Shown here piece after piece: positions 34,546 through 43,861 of a stretch of DNA of 49,081 nt. The notes beneath the pieces were generated by a model that saw only the letters and a program-made list of their open reading frames with translations, was not told the DNA's origin and made no database searches. The translations under genes and the position numbers were made by a program. How positions within the stretch are numbered: position 1 is the first letter of the stretch; the number at the start of each line of letters is the position of its first letter. The stretch lies in assembly GCA_966185765.1 (NCBI GenBank), contig CBIFVZ010000019.1, positions 1 to 49,081 of the forward strand. Reading direction: 5' to 3'. The stretch is from CBIFVZ01 sp966185765 (GTDB lineage: Bacteria > Pseudomonadota > Gammaproteobacteria > Enterobacterales > Enterobacteriaceae).

Positions 34546-35343
34546 ATGCAGGATAAACCGAGCGTTCAGGAGGCCACCTTTAGCCTCAATAATGTCACCT
34601 TTCGCGTGCCGGGACGCACGCTGCTGCACTCACTCTCTTTGACCTTTCCGGCCGGTAAAGTCACCGGTCTCATTGGCCATAACGGTTCCGGTAAATCGAC
34701 GCTACTGAAAATGCTTGGCCGCCATCAGAAACCGTCTGAAGGCGAGATTCTGCTCGCCGGACAGCCGCTGGACAGCTGGAACAGTAAAGCTTTCGCCCGC
34801 ATGGTGGCTTATCTGCCGCAGCAGTTGCCTGCGGCCGAGGGCATGACCGTGCGCGAGCTGGTAGCGATTGGCCGCTATCCGTGGCATGGCGCGCTGGGAC
34901 GTTTTGGCGTAGCGGACCGGGAAAAGGTGGAAGAAGCCATTTCTCTGGTTGGCCTGAAACCGTTTGCCCACAGGCTGGTGGATAGCCTCTCTGGCGGTGA
35001 GCGCCAGCGTGCGTGGATTGCCATGCTGGTAGCTCAGGATAGCCGCTGTTTATTGCTTGACGAACCGACCTCGGCGCTGGACGTTGCCCATCAGGTAGAA
35101 GTACATGCGCTGATTCACCGCCTGAGCGAGCAGCGTGGCCTGACAGTGATTGCTGTGCTGCACGACATTAACATGGCGGCGCGCTACTGTGACTGGATGG
35201 TGGCGCTGCGCGGCGGTGAAACCATCGCCCAGGGTACACCGGCAGATATGATGAACAGCGAGACGCTGGAGCAGATTTACGGCATCCAGATGGGCATTTT
35301 GCCGCATCCGGCGGGCAGTGCGCCGGTCAGTTTCGTCTGGTGA
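34546..35343 (+). CDS. fhuC: Ferrichrome ABC transporter ATPase FhuC
   Basis: Energises hydroxamate-siderophore import across the inner membrane with FhuB and FhuD. 265 aa, the E. coli length from the ATG at 34546. Walker A GHNGSGKST (about 45-53), LSGGERQR signature, Walker B LLLDEPTSALD, His switch in AVLHDINMAA. Confidence 0.97.
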   Translation: MQDKPSVQEATFSLNNVTFRVPGRTLLHSLSLTFPAGKVTGLIGHNGSGKSTLLKMLGRHQKPSEGEILLAGQPLDSWNSKAFARMVAYLPQQLPAAEGMTVRELVAIGRYPWHGALGRFGVADREKVEEAISLVGLKPFAHRLVDSLSGGERQRAWIAMLVAQDSRCLLLDEPTSALDVAHQVEVHALIHRLSEQRGLTVIAVLHDINMAARYCDWMVALRGGETIAQGTPADMMNSETLEQIYGIQMGILPHPAGSAPVSFVW

Positions 35344-35351
35344 GGCCGACA

Positions 35352-36239
35352 ATGTGTGACTCTTCAATAACGCGTCGCCGTCTGCTGACAGCAATAGCGC
35401 TTTCGCCTTTGCTGATGACGCCCGGCATCAGCCGCGCTGGTTTTCCTGAGCTTGACCGCATCGTAGCGCTGGAGTGGCTACCGGTTGAGCTGTTGCTGGC
35501 GCTGGGTGTGGCACCGCTGGCGGTGGCTGATGCCCGCAACTATCGCCTGTGGGTTGGGCAACCGGCGCTACCGGACGGCATTATTGACGTGGGGCTGCGT
35601 ACCGAACCTAATCTTGAGCTACTCAGCCAGCTTCACCCTTCGTTGATTCTCTATTCTGCGGGCTACGGCCCGAAGCCCGAAAAAATAGAACGCATTGCGC
35701 CAGGCATGGGGGTGAGTTTTAGCGATGGCTCACAGCCGCTTACCAGCGCTCGTGCATCGTTGACCGCACTGGGTGAGCGTCTGGGACTGGGGCGGCGTGC
35801 ACGTGCTCACCTCGGTCAGTTTGACGAATTTATGGCGAGCATGAAAGCACGCTTTGCAGCCTGGCACGGGCAGCCGCTGCTGCTGATGTCACTTATGGAT
35901 GCGCGTCACGCGCTGATCATCGGCAAAAACAGCCTGTTTCAGCAGGTGATGGATGAATTAGGTCTCAAGAATGCCTGGCAGGGCGAAGTGAATTTCTGGG
36001 GTAGCGCCGTTGTGGGCCTTGAACGGCTGGCGGCAGTCAAAAACGCGCAGGTGGTGTGCTTTGCGCATGGTGATGATGCGCTGATGCGCCAGATTGCCGC
36101 CATGCCGCTGTGGCAGGCCATGCCGTTTGTGCGTGAAAACCGCTTTACGCGCGTGCAGTCGGTGTGGTTCTACGGGGCGACCCTGTCGGCCATGCATTTC
36201 TGCCGCGTGCTTGACGGTGCGTTGGGGGCCAGACCATGA
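35352..36239 (+). CDS. fhuD: Periplasmic hydroxamate siderophore-binding protein FhuD
   Basis: Captures ferrichrome and related hydroxamates and delivers them to FhuB. 295 aa (E. coli 296). The ATG at 35352 was chosen over the GTG at 35340, which overlaps the fhuC stop, because GAGG lies 6 bases before it and the distance to the twin-arginine motif TRRRLLTA matches E. coli. Tat-type signal peptide, then the class III binding fold with VALEWLPVELLLALG and SAGYGP; no lipobox Cys. The end overlaps fhuB by 4 bases. Confidence 0.96.
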   Translation: MCDSSITRRRLLTAIALSPLLMTPGISRAGFPELDRIVALEWLPVELLLALGVAPLAVADARNYRLWVGQPALPDGIIDVGLRTEPNLELLSQLHPSLILYSAGYGPKPEKIERIAPGMGVSFSDGSQPLTSARASLTALGERLGLGRRARAHLGQFDEFMASMKARFAAWHGQPLLLMSLMDARHALIIGKNSLFQQVMDELGLKNAWQGEVNFWGSAVVGLERLAAVKNAQVVCFAHGDDALMRQIAAMPLWQAMPFVRENRFTRVQSVWFYGATLSAMHFCRVLDGALGARP

Positions 36240-38215
36240 AAACGCGTTCCCTTGCGCTGCCCGTACTGCTGCTGTCGGCACTGTTTATCGGTGCGCTGCT
36301 GCTGACGCTCAATAACCTGACGGTGTTATTACCGCGAGCGGCCTGGGGCCAGGCGTGGCGGCAGCCGGACATCGACAATATCAGCGAGATGCTGTTCTAC
36401 TACAGCGCACTACCGCGTCTGGCGATATCGCTGCTGGTGGGGGTCGGGCTGGGGCTGGCAGGCGTGCTGTTCCAGCAGGTACTGCGTAACCCTTTGGCAG
36501 AACCCACCACACTTGGCGTGGCAACCGGTGCACAGCTGGGTGTAACGGTAGCGACATTGTGGACGTTGCCTGTGTTCCTGCAACAGTTCGCCGCCCTTGC
36601 CGGAGCCGGTCTGGTCGCACTGCTGGTGTTTGGTGCCGCCTGGGGCAAGCGCCTGTCACCGGTCACGTTAATTCTGGCTGGTCTTGTGATGAGCATGTAC
36701 TGCGGTGCGGTCAATCAGCTGCTGGTGATTTTCAATCATGATGCGTTACAGAACGTGTTTTTGTGGAGCACCGGCTCGCTGACGCAGACCGACTGGCACG
36801 TCGTGCGCGAACTGTGGCCGCGCCTGCTGGGAGCAGTCGTACTGGTGCTGCTGATGCTGCGTCCGTTGACGCTGATTGGGCTTGATGACGGTGTGGCACG
36901 TAACCTGGGGCTGGCGTTATCACTGATGCGACTACTGGCGCTCACGCTTGCCGTTGCTATTAGCGCGCTGTTGGTTAACGCGGTCGGGATTGTGGGTTTT
37001 ATAGGCCTGTTTGCGCCGCTGCTGGCGAAGATGCTGGGCGCACGCCGCCTGCTCACGCGCATGGTGCTGGCGGCAATGATCGGGGCGCTCATCCTCTGGC
37101 TTTCCGATCAGCTCATCGTCTGGCTGACGACGGTATGGCGCGAGATTTCCACCGGTACTGTCACGGCAATGATTGGCGCGCCACTGCTGCTGTGGCTGTT
37201 GCCGCGCCTGCGTACCTCGCGTGAACCGTCGATGTCGCAGGGTGTGCAGGTGCCCAATGAGCGCCATCATGTACTTGTCTACAGTGTGCTTGGTCTGGGA
37301 CTGCTGCTGGTACTGCTCGCGGTAGCACTGACGTTTGGTCGTGATGCCGAAGGCTGGCGCTGGGCAACGGGAAGCGGGCTTCGTGAGCTGTGGCAGTGGC
37401 GCTGGCCGCGTGTGCTTGCCGCGCTCAGTGCGGGCATGATGCTGGCGGTGGCAGGCTGCATTATCCAGCGCCTGACCGGTAACGGTATGGCAAGTCCGGA
37501 GGTGCTGGGCATTAGCTCAGGGGCGGCGTTTGGCGTGGTTGTGATGATGTTTCTGGTACCGGGCGATGCCTTTGCCTGGCTGCTGCCCGCCGGTAGCCTG
37601 GGTGCGGCGTTAACGTTGCTTATTATCACCGTTGTCGGTGGCCGAGGTGGTTTTTCACCCCAGCGTATGCTGCTGGCCGGGATGGCGCTCAGTACCGCGT
37701 TTAGCATGCTGTTGATGTTGCTGCTAGCCAGCGGTGACCCGCGCATGGCGACGTTGCTGACGTGGATCTCCGGCTCAACCTACAGCGTGACCGGTGAGCA
37801 GGCGCTGCGCACCGCTGCCGTGATGGTGGTTTTGCTGGCGCTGACGCCGCTGTGCCAGCGCTGGCTACAGGTGTTGCCACTGGGCAGCGCGACAGCCAGG
37901 GGAGTGGGTATTGCGCTCACGCCGGTGCGTCTGGTACTGCTGCTGCTGGCAGCGACCCTGACGGCAACTGCCACGCTGGTTATTGGCCCGCTGAGCTTTG
38001 TGGGGCTGATGGCGCCGCATATCACGCGTATGCTCGGTTTTCGTCGTGCGCTGCCGCAACTGGTGATTGCCGCCCTGTTGGGTGGGGCGCTGATGGTACT
38101 GGCCGACTGGTGCGGACGTATGTTCCTGTTCCCGGATCAAATTCCGGCCGGGCTGCTGGCGACCTTTATCGGCGCACCGTATTTTGTGTTGCTGCTGAGA
38201 AGGCAGGGGAACTAG
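36236..38215 (+). CDS. fhuB: Ferrichrome ABC transporter permease FhuB
   Basis: Membrane channel for hydroxamate siderophores. 659 aa (E. coli 660), an internal duplication of two FecCD-type halves (about 1-330 and 340-659), each about ten helices. Both halves show the GxxFQxxxRNPLAEPTTLG / QRLTGNGMASPEVLG segment and the VGFIGLFAPLLAK / VGLMAPHITRML coupling-helix segment that contacts FhuC. Last gene of the operon. Confidence 0.98.
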   Translation: MKTRSLALPVLLLSALFIGALLLTLNNLTVLLPRAAWGQAWRQPDIDNISEMLFYYSALPRLAISLLVGVGLGLAGVLFQQVLRNPLAEPTTLGVATGAQLGVTVATLWTLPVFLQQFAALAGAGLVALLVFGAAWGKRLSPVTLILAGLVMSMYCGAVNQLLVIFNHDALQNVFLWSTGSLTQTDWHVVRELWPRLLGAVVLVLLMLRPLTLIGLDDGVARNLGLALSLMRLLALTLAVAISALLVNAVGIVGFIGLFAPLLAKMLGARRLLTRMVLAAMIGALILWLSDQLIVWLTTVWREISTGTVTAMIGAPLLLWLLPRLRTSREPSMSQGVQVPNERHHVLVYSVLGLGLLLVLLAVALTFGRDAEGWRWATGSGLRELWQWRWPRVLAALSAGMMLAVAGCIIQRLTGNGMASPEVLGISSGAAFGVVVMMFLVPGDAFAWLLPAGSLGAALTLLIITVVGGRGGFSPQRMLLAGMALSTAFSMLLMLLLASGDPRMATLLTWISGSTYSVTGEQALRTAAVMVVLLALTPLCQRWLQVLPLGSATARGVGIALTPVRLVLLLLAATLTATATLVIGPLSFVGLMAPHITRMLGFRRALPQLVIAALLGGALMVLADWCGRMFLFPDQIPAGLLATFIGAPYFVLLLRRQGN

Positions 38216-38234
38216 CGCTGTATTCTGGCAAAAG

Positions 38235-38269
38235 AAAAGGCCGCTGCGTAAATCGCAGCGGCCTTTTTT
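38235..38269. terminator. Bidirectional terminator between fhuB and hemL
   Basis: Fourteen-bp perfect stem AAAAGGCCGCTGCG/CGCAGCGGCCTTTT with a TAAAT loop and six T on the plus strand; A/T-rich tail on the other side. Serves converging fhuB and hemL. Confidence 0.95.
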
Positions 38270-38283
38270 GTTACGCAGTCAAG

Positions 38284-39564
38284 TTACAGCTTCGCGAAGG
38301 CGCGGCGTGCGGCATCGATGGTGTTATTAATGTCTTCTTCGCTGTGGGCAATGGACATAAAGCCCGCTTCAAACGCTGAAGGTGCCAGGTAAACACCTTC
38401 GTCGAGCATCAGGTGGAAGAAGCGCTTAAAGCGTTCTGTGTCGCAGGCGACCACATCCTGATAGCGAGTTACGCGCTCAGCATCGGTAAAGAACAGGCCG
38501 AACATGCCGCCAACGTGGTTGACCACCAGCGGTATGCCCGCCTCTCTGGCAGCATCCAGCAGGCCGTCGGCGAGCTGCGTAGTGAGACTGTCCAGCGTTT
38601 CATGCACACCCGGCTGCGCTACCTGTTGCAGGCAGGCATAGCCCGCCGCCATCGCCACCGGGTTACCGGAGAGCGTGCCAGCCTGGTATACCGGGCCGGT
38701 CGGTGCCAGCGCGTCCATGACATCGCGACGACCGCCGAAAGCGCCTACCGGCATGCCGCCGCCGATGATTTTACCAAGGCAGGTAAGATCCGGCGTCACA
38801 TTGTAGTAGGCCTGAGCGCCACCGAGCGCGACGCGAAAGCCGGTCATGACTTCATCAATAATCAGCAAGGCACCAAACTCGTCGCATAAGGCACGCAGGC
38901 CCGGCAGGAATTCAGGCTGCGGCGGGATGCAGTTCATATTGCCCGCGACCGGTTCAACGATGATACAGGCGATGTCCTGTGGATATTGCTCGAAGGCGGC
39001 ACGTACTGAGTCGAGATCGTTATACGTACACGTCAGCGTGTGCTTAGCAAAGTCTGCTGGTACGCCCGGTGAGTTCGGCTGACCAAGTGTCAGCGCCCCG
39101 GAGCCGGCTTTCACCAGCAGGCAGTCGGCGTGACCGTGATAGCAGCCTTCAAACTTGATGATTTTATCGCGCCCGGTGAAGCCGCGTGCCAGACGAATCG
39201 CGCTCATTGTGGCTTCGGTGCCGGAGTTCACCATGCGTACCATGTCCATTGAGGGTACAAGCTCGGTGACAAGCTTTGCCATTTTCACTTCCATGCCAGT
39301 CGGTGCACCGAAGCTCAGGCCGCGTTCGGCGGCATCAATCACCGCGTTGCGGATAGTGGCGTTATTGTGCCCGAGCACCATCGGACCCCATGAGCCGACA
39401 TAGTCGATATAGGCTTTACCGTCGACATCATAAATAAACGCGCCATCGGCACGCTCGATAAACAGCGGCGTACCGCCCACGCCGCTGAAGGCGCGAACCG
39501 GAGAGTTTACACCGCCGGGGATAAGCTCGCGCGCAGCGGCATACAGGTTTTCAGACTGGCTCAT
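38284..39564 (-). CDS. hemL: Glutamate-1-semialdehyde 2,1-aminomutase
   Basis: PLP enzyme making 5-aminolevulinate from glutamate-1-semialdehyde, the second step of C5 heme synthesis. 426 aa as in E. coli. Class III aminotransferase fold with the active-site Lys264 in CLGKIIGGGMPVG, IIDEVMTGFR binding the pyridine ring, and the gating loop around 150-165 (GSGALTLGQPNSPG). Single-gene unit, converging on fhuB. Confidence 0.98.
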   Translation of the reverse strand: MSQSENLYAAARELIPGGVNSPVRAFSGVGGTPLFIERADGAFIYDVDGKAYIDYVGSWGPMVLGHNNATIRNAVIDAAERGLSFGAPTGMEVKMAKLVTELVPSMDMVRMVNSGTEATMSAIRLARGFTGRDKIIKFEGCYHGHADCLLVKAGSGALTLGQPNSPGVPADFAKHTLTCTYNDLDSVRAAFEQYPQDIACIIVEPVAGNMNCIPPQPEFLPGLRALCDEFGALLIIDEVMTGFRVALGGAQAYYNVTPDLTCLGKIIGGGMPVGAFGGRRDVMDALAPTGPVYQAGTLSGNPVAMAAGYACLQQVAQPGVHETLDSLTTQLADGLLDAAREAGIPLVVNHVGGMFGLFFTDAERVTRYQDVVACDTERFKRFFHLMLDEGVYLAPSAFEAGFMSIAHSEEDINNTIDAARRAFAKL

Positions 39565-39742
39565 GAATCGGCTCCTGATTCGTGGAATGAGAGTGTGTGG
39601 CTATTCTACGGGATTGTGGCGGTAGGATACAAAGCCGTCACCAGGCAGGGTGAGGAAACCATCCTGTATTTTTCTGAGACGGTACGCCTGTGAGAGCGTA
39701 GACTTAAGGCATCACACCCGACATAACCGTATGTAAATCGAC

Positions 39743-41149
39743 ATGAATCCTGAAACACCGTCCTTTGGTGCGCGCGAGATTTTACGCTTGCGGCGTAACG
39801 AAGCCATTAAGCGCCTGCTACATCGTGATAAAACCCCCCTGTTGATATTACTCATGGCCGCGCTGGTCGGCACGCTGGCGGGGCTTGCGGGCGTGGCGTT
39901 TGAAAAAGCCGTGAACTGGGTTCAGTACCAGCGACTGGGTGCTATTGCTGGCGTGGCTGACCATGTCTGGCTTGCCTGGCCGCTGGCATTTGTCGCCTCT
40001 GCACTGCTGGCGGCGCTGGGCTACTGGCTGGTACGCCGCTTTGCGCCGGAGGCGGGCGGTTCCGGCATCCCCGAAATAGAGGGGGCGCTTGAAGAACTGC
40101 GCCCGGTGCGCTGGTGGCGGGTTCTGCCAGTGAAGTTTTTCGGCGGACTGGGCACACTCGGTGGCGGTATGGTACTGGGACGTGAAGGGCCAACGGTCCA
40201 GATTGGCGGCAATATCGGGCGTATGGTGCTTGATGTGCTGCGTTTACGCAGCCCGGAAGCGCGGCACACGCTACTGGCGACGGGTGCCGCCGCCGGGATG
40301 TCGGCGGCGTTTAACGCGCCGCTGGCGGGCATTTTATTTATTATTGAAGAGATGCGCCCGCAGTTTCGCTATAACCTGATTTCGATTAAGGCTGTGTTTA
40401 CCGGCGTGATTATGTCGAGCGTGGTGTTCAGAGTCTTTAACGGTGAAGGGGCAGTGATTGATGTGGGCAAGCTCAGCAACGCACCGCTGGAAACCTTATG
40501 GTTATATCTGGTGCTGGGGATGATTTTTGGTGTACTGGGGCCGCTGTTTAACCGTCTTATTTTTAAAGCGCAGGACATGTTTCAGCGTTTGCACGGTGGC
40601 AATATTAACAAGTGGGTACTGACAGGCGCGCTGCTGGGGGGATTGTGTGGCGTTTTGGGGCTGATAGAGCCTGCAGCGGCAGGCGGCGGTTTTAGCCTGA
40701 TCCCCGTCGCGGCTGCCGGGAACTATGCGCTCGGTGTACTGGTGTTTATCTTCATCGCGCGCGTGGTGACGACCGTATTGTGCTTTGCTTCCGGCGCACC
40801 GGGGGGGATTTTTGCACCGATGCTCGCACTGGGTACGCTGCTGGGTACCGCCTTTGGCATGGCCTGTGCGGCCTGGTTTCCGGCTTATCAACTTGAGGCC
40901 GGAACATTTGCTATTGCGGGCATGGGGGCGCTATTTGCCGCCTCGGTGCGTGCGCCGCTCACCGGTATTGTGCTGGTGCTGGAGATGACCGACAATTATC
41001 AGCTTATTTTGCCAATGATTATTACCTGTCTGGGCGCTACGCTACTGGCACAGTTTCTGGGCGGTAAGCCGCTGTATTCCAGCATTCTTGCCCGTACGCT
41101 GGCAAGCCAGCAGGCTTCGCAAAGCAAGGCTGAATCGCAGAATACTTGA
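39743..41149 (+). CDS. clcA: H+/Cl- antiporter ClcA
   Basis: Inner-membrane two-chloride/one-proton exchanger that supports extreme acid resistance. 468 aa (E. coli 473). Key residues fall at the E. coli positions: Ser107 (GSGIP), gating Glu148 (GREGP), internal proton Glu203 (IIEEMRP), and KPLYS with the chloride-coordinating Tyr near the C-terminus. About 18 helices. The ribosome site is poor. Between hemL and erpA. Confidence 0.97.
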   Translation: MNPETPSFGAREILRLRRNEAIKRLLHRDKTPLLILLMAALVGTLAGLAGVAFEKAVNWVQYQRLGAIAGVADHVWLAWPLAFVASALLAALGYWLVRRFAPEAGGSGIPEIEGALEELRPVRWWRVLPVKFFGGLGTLGGGMVLGREGPTVQIGGNIGRMVLDVLRLRSPEARHTLLATGAAAGMSAAFNAPLAGILFIIEEMRPQFRYNLISIKAVFTGVIMSSVVFRVFNGEGAVIDVGKLSNAPLETLWLYLVLGMIFGVLGPLFNRLIFKAQDMFQRLHGGNINKWVLTGALLGGLCGVLGLIEPAAAGGGFSLIPVAAAGNYALGVLVFIFIARVVTTVLCFASGAPGGIFAPMLALGTLLGTAFGMACAAWFPAYQLEAGTFAIAGMGALFAASVRAPLTGIVLVLEMTDNYQLILPMIITCLGATLLAQFLGGKPLYSSILARTLASQQASQSKAESQNT

Positions 41150-41230
41150 ACGATTCACCAGGGTATTGGATAATAACATGAGCCATCGGGCGCACTATAG
41201 CCCGATTGAGATTCTGGTTTGGAGCAAAAA

Positions 41231-41578
41231 ATGAGCGATGACGTAGCAGCACTGCCGCTGGAGTTTACCGATGCGGCCGCCAGTAAAGTTAAAAATCTGA
41301 TTGCAGATGAAGATAATCCGCAGCTTAAACTGCGTGTCTATATTACCGGTGGTGGTTGCAGCGGCTTCCAGTATGGTTTCACCTTTGATGACCAGATTAA
41401 CGACGGCGATATGACCATTGAGAAGCAGGGCGTTGCGCTGGTCGTCGACCCGATGAGCCTGCAATACCTGGTGGGTGGCTCAGTGGATTACACAGAAGGG
41501 CTGGAAGGTTCCCGCTTTGTTGTGACCAACCCGAATGCAAAAAGCACCTGCGGCTGTGGGTCTTCCTTCAGCATTTGA
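41231..41578 (+). CDS. erpA: Iron-sulfur cluster insertion protein ErpA
   Basis: A-type carrier that delivers [4Fe-4S] clusters, essential in E. coli for isoprenoid synthesis enzymes. 115 aa, one Ala longer than E. coli. ATG at 41231, GGAG 6 bases upstream. The three conserved cysteines are in GGGCSGFQYG and the C-terminal TCGCGSSF. Follows clcA with its own small leader hairpin (41185-41206). Confidence 0.97.
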   Translation: MSDDVAALPLEFTDAAASKVKNLIADEDNPQLKLRVYITGGGCSGFQYGFTFDDQINDGDMTIEKQGVALVVDPMSLQYLVGGSVDYTEGLEGSRFVVTNPNAKSTCGCGSSFSI

Positions 41579-41596
41579 CACATGTGTTGCGCAAAG

Positions 41597-41625
41597 AAAG
41601 CCGTGCCTGTGGGCGCGGCTTTTTT
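41597..41625. terminator. Terminator between erpA and yadS
   Basis: Stem AAAGCCGTGCC/GGCGCGGCTTT (41597-41607, 41612-41622) with one G-T pair, then a T run to 41625. The opposite strand also has a T-rich tail, so it may end yadS too. Confidence 0.85.
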
Positions 41626-41649
41626 ATGTCTGTGGCAGAGCAGAAGGAT

Positions 41650-42270
41650 TCAGTGGCGCTCTTCCAGCGCAAAGGCCGGAAGCTTGAGATTCCAGCGGAT
41701 TGCGGCAAGGCGTATCGCGAGCGTTACCGCCATGCCTGTCATGCTCGCTTTGTCCAGCGGTTGGTGGAATAACTGATAGGCAATCACGTGCACCAGCCCG
41801 CCAATAATGCAGGCAGTAGCGTAGATTTCGGTACGCAGAATCATCGGCACTTCACGGGCCAGCACGTCGCGAATAATACCGCCGCCAACGCCCGTCAGCA
41901 CGCCCATGCACACGGCAATCATCGGCCCGGTATTGGCAAGGAACGCTTTGTTGACCCCAATGCCGACAAAGACCGCAAGACCCACGGCATCCAGCACCGG
42001 CAGTATCCATTTTGGTAAACGACGCGGCTGGCGGACCAGAACAAGCGTGAGCACGCAGGTCACCATAGCAACGATAAGATCAGTCGGGTCTTTGACCCAG
42101 AATACCGGGCCGTTGGCGAGTGCCATATCGCGAATCGTACCGCCGCCGACGGCGGTAACGACGCCAAGCACCAGTACACCGAAAGGATCCATGCGCAGCT
42201 TGCCCGCCAGCAAGACGCCGGAAATCGCAAATACCGCAGTCCCTAAGATATCCAGCCAGTAAACCAGCAT
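41650..42270 (-). CDS. yadS: UPF0126/TRIC-like membrane protein YadS
   Basis: 206-aa inner-membrane protein (E. coli 207) with seven hydrophobic segments arranged as two repeats; both halves carry a Gly-rich GVVTAVGGGTIRDM / GVLTGVGGGIIRDV motif. Members are structurally like trimeric cation channels, and the domain family has been renamed for glycine transport; the substrate here is unproven. Starts 17 bases after btuF stops, likely in one transcript with mtn-btuF. Confidence 0.93.
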   Translation of the reverse strand: MLVYWLDILGTAVFAISGVLLAGKLRMDPFGVLVLGVVTAVGGGTIRDMALANGPVFWVKDPTDLIVAMVTCVLTLVLVRQPRRLPKWILPVLDAVGLAVFVGIGVNKAFLANTGPMIAVCMGVLTGVGGGIIRDVLAREVPMILRTEIYATACIIGGLVHVIAYQLFHQPLDKASMTGMAVTLAIRLAAIRWNLKLPAFALEERH

Positions 42271-42287
42271 CGCGTAGCCTCAACTCG

Positions 42288-43091
42288 TTAATCAACCTGC
42301 GCCAGCGCGTCGCAGAGCTGCCGGGCGGCGAGGATAATACGTGGTCCGGCGCGTTCGAACCAGTCCCCATTAAGCGTAATCACATTAACGGGTAAAGCAC
42401 TGCCCCAGAACTGTTTCACACTTTCGGCCTTGCGGGCGTCACCGGCAATCACTATGGCCTGCGGTCTTCGGGTCAGCACCTGTTCGCGGCTCACCTGAGG
42501 CCAGGCGACGGCGCTGTCGGCAAAGATATTCTCACCGCCGCACACGCTCAGCACATCGTTCTGAATCGAGTGTTTACCGCTGGTAAAAAGCGGTTTAGTG
42601 CCAAACTGCAAGAAGACCTTTTTACGCGCTCGGGTGGCGTTCTCGCGTTGCAACGCCTGCCATTGAGTTCGTAGCGTGGATGCCGCCTGATGGGCTTTAG
42701 CAGGCTCAGGACTCCACTGGGCAAGCGTATCCAGCGCGTGGGCGATATCCTCCACGCTCTGCGGCTCTACCCAGATGACGTCAATTCCCAGTTTCTCAAG
42801 CTGATTGACCGGGCGTTCGGCGTTGCCGCTGCGCCAGGCCAGTACTAGGTCAGGCTTGAGCGCGATAATGCGCTCCGTGTTGATGCCCTGCCAGCTGGCA
42901 ACCTGCTCAAGCTGTTTTGCCGCATCGGGATAATCGGACCAGGCGCTGACCGCCACGGGCGTGATGCCGGCGGCAAAGGCAAGTTCGGTATTAGCCGGAG
43001 AAAGCGTCACGACACGCGGCGCGGCACAGAGCCACGCCGGGAGCATCAACGCCAGCGCGCACAGGGCGCGCGTGACACGCGCTTTAGTCAT
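42288..43091 (-). CDS. btuF: Periplasmic vitamin B12-binding protein BtuF
   Basis: Captures cobalamin for BtuCD. 267 aa (E. coli 266). Signal peptide MTKARVTRALCALALMLPAW with cleavage before APRVV; class III binding fold with VVTLSPANTELAFAAG at the N-lobe and PDLVLAWR; a Cys pair (VCGGE and QLCDAL) probably forms the disulphide. The start overlaps the mtn end by 8 bases, so it is coupled. Confidence 0.97.
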   Translation of the reverse strand: MTKARVTRALCALALMLPAWLCAAPRVVTLSPANTELAFAAGITPVAVSAWSDYPDAAKQLEQVASWQGINTERIIALKPDLVLAWRSGNAERPVNQLEKLGIDVIWVEPQSVEDIAHALDTLAQWSPEPAKAHQAASTLRTQWQALQRENATRARKKVFLQFGTKPLFTSGKHSIQNDVLSVCGGENIFADSAVAWPQVSREQVLTRRPQAIVIAGDARKAESVKQFWGSALPVNVITLNGDWFERAGPRIILAARQLCDALAQVD

Positions 43092-43782
43092 GCGCCAGTT
43101 TCTGCAGCAGGGTTTCGACCATCAGGCTTGACTGCTTTGCTGCCGTTGCCAGGAACTCGTCAAAGCTCAAATGAGATTCCTGGTCTGCCACATCGGAAAT
43201 GGCGCGCACCACCACAAACGGTGTGCCATAGTTGTGACAAACATGGCCGATAGCCGTTGCTTCCATTTCTACCGCAATGGCCTGAGGGAAGTGGGCGCGG
43301 ATTTTCGCCAGGTTTTCGGCACCGTTAATAAAGGCATCACCGCTGACCACCAGCCCTTTTACTGCATGCAGATTCAGCTCGTTAATGCACTGTGTGGCGG
43401 TGGCAATCAGCGTATCGTCTGCCATAAACGCGGCCGGGCAGCCTGCCATCTGACCGTATTCATAGCCAAAAGCCGTTACGTCGGCATCGTGGTAGCGCAC
43501 TTCACTGGAGACCACGATATCACCCACCTTGAGCGAGGAGGCAAGGCCGCCCGCAGAACCGGTATTAATGACCACGTCTGGCTTGCAGTGCTCCAGTAAC
43601 AGTGTGGCACCCATTGCTGCCGAGACTTTACCAATGCCCGATTTCAGTAGTGCAACGTTTACGCCGTTTAGCGTACCGGTGTAAATTTCACAGCCCGCCA
43701 GTGTTAAAGTCTGACGGTTGTCGATTTTATCGCGCAGCAGCGTGACTTCTTCTTCCATTGCACCAATGATGCCTACTTTCAT
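43084..43782 (-). CDS. mtn: 5'-methylthioadenosine/S-adenosylhomocysteine nucleosidase
   Basis: Cleaves MTA, SAH and 5'-deoxyadenosine, removing by-products of the spermidine and radical-SAM reactions. 232 aa as in E. coli. Catalytic Glu12 (GAMEEEVTLL), Glu in VEMEATAIGHVC and Asp in RAISDVAD are present. First gene of mtn-btuF-yadS, divergent from dgt. Confidence 0.98.
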   Translation of the reverse strand: MKVGIIGAMEEEVTLLRDKIDNRQTLTLAGCEIYTGTLNGVNVALLKSGIGKVSAAMGATLLLEHCKPDVVINTGSAGGLASSLKVGDIVVSSEVRYHDADVTAFGYEYGQMAGCPAAFMADDTLIATATQCINELNLHAVKGLVVSGDAFINGAENLAKIRAHFPQAIAVEMEATAIGHVCHNYGTPFVVVRAISDVADQESHLSFDEFLATAAKQSSLMVETLLQKLAHD

Positions 43783-43861
43783 ATTGGGTTACTCGCTAAT
43801 AGTTGGATTCACGGGCATAGTCTATCATGGCAGGCGATGAGGAAAATAAACCGGAGGGAAG

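Noticed and set aside
41185..41206. ATCGGGC/GCCCGAT hairpin between clcA and erpA as a terminator
   Set aside because: Seven-bp stem without a T run and an 8-base loop; could be a leader structure, but evidence is too weak to call.
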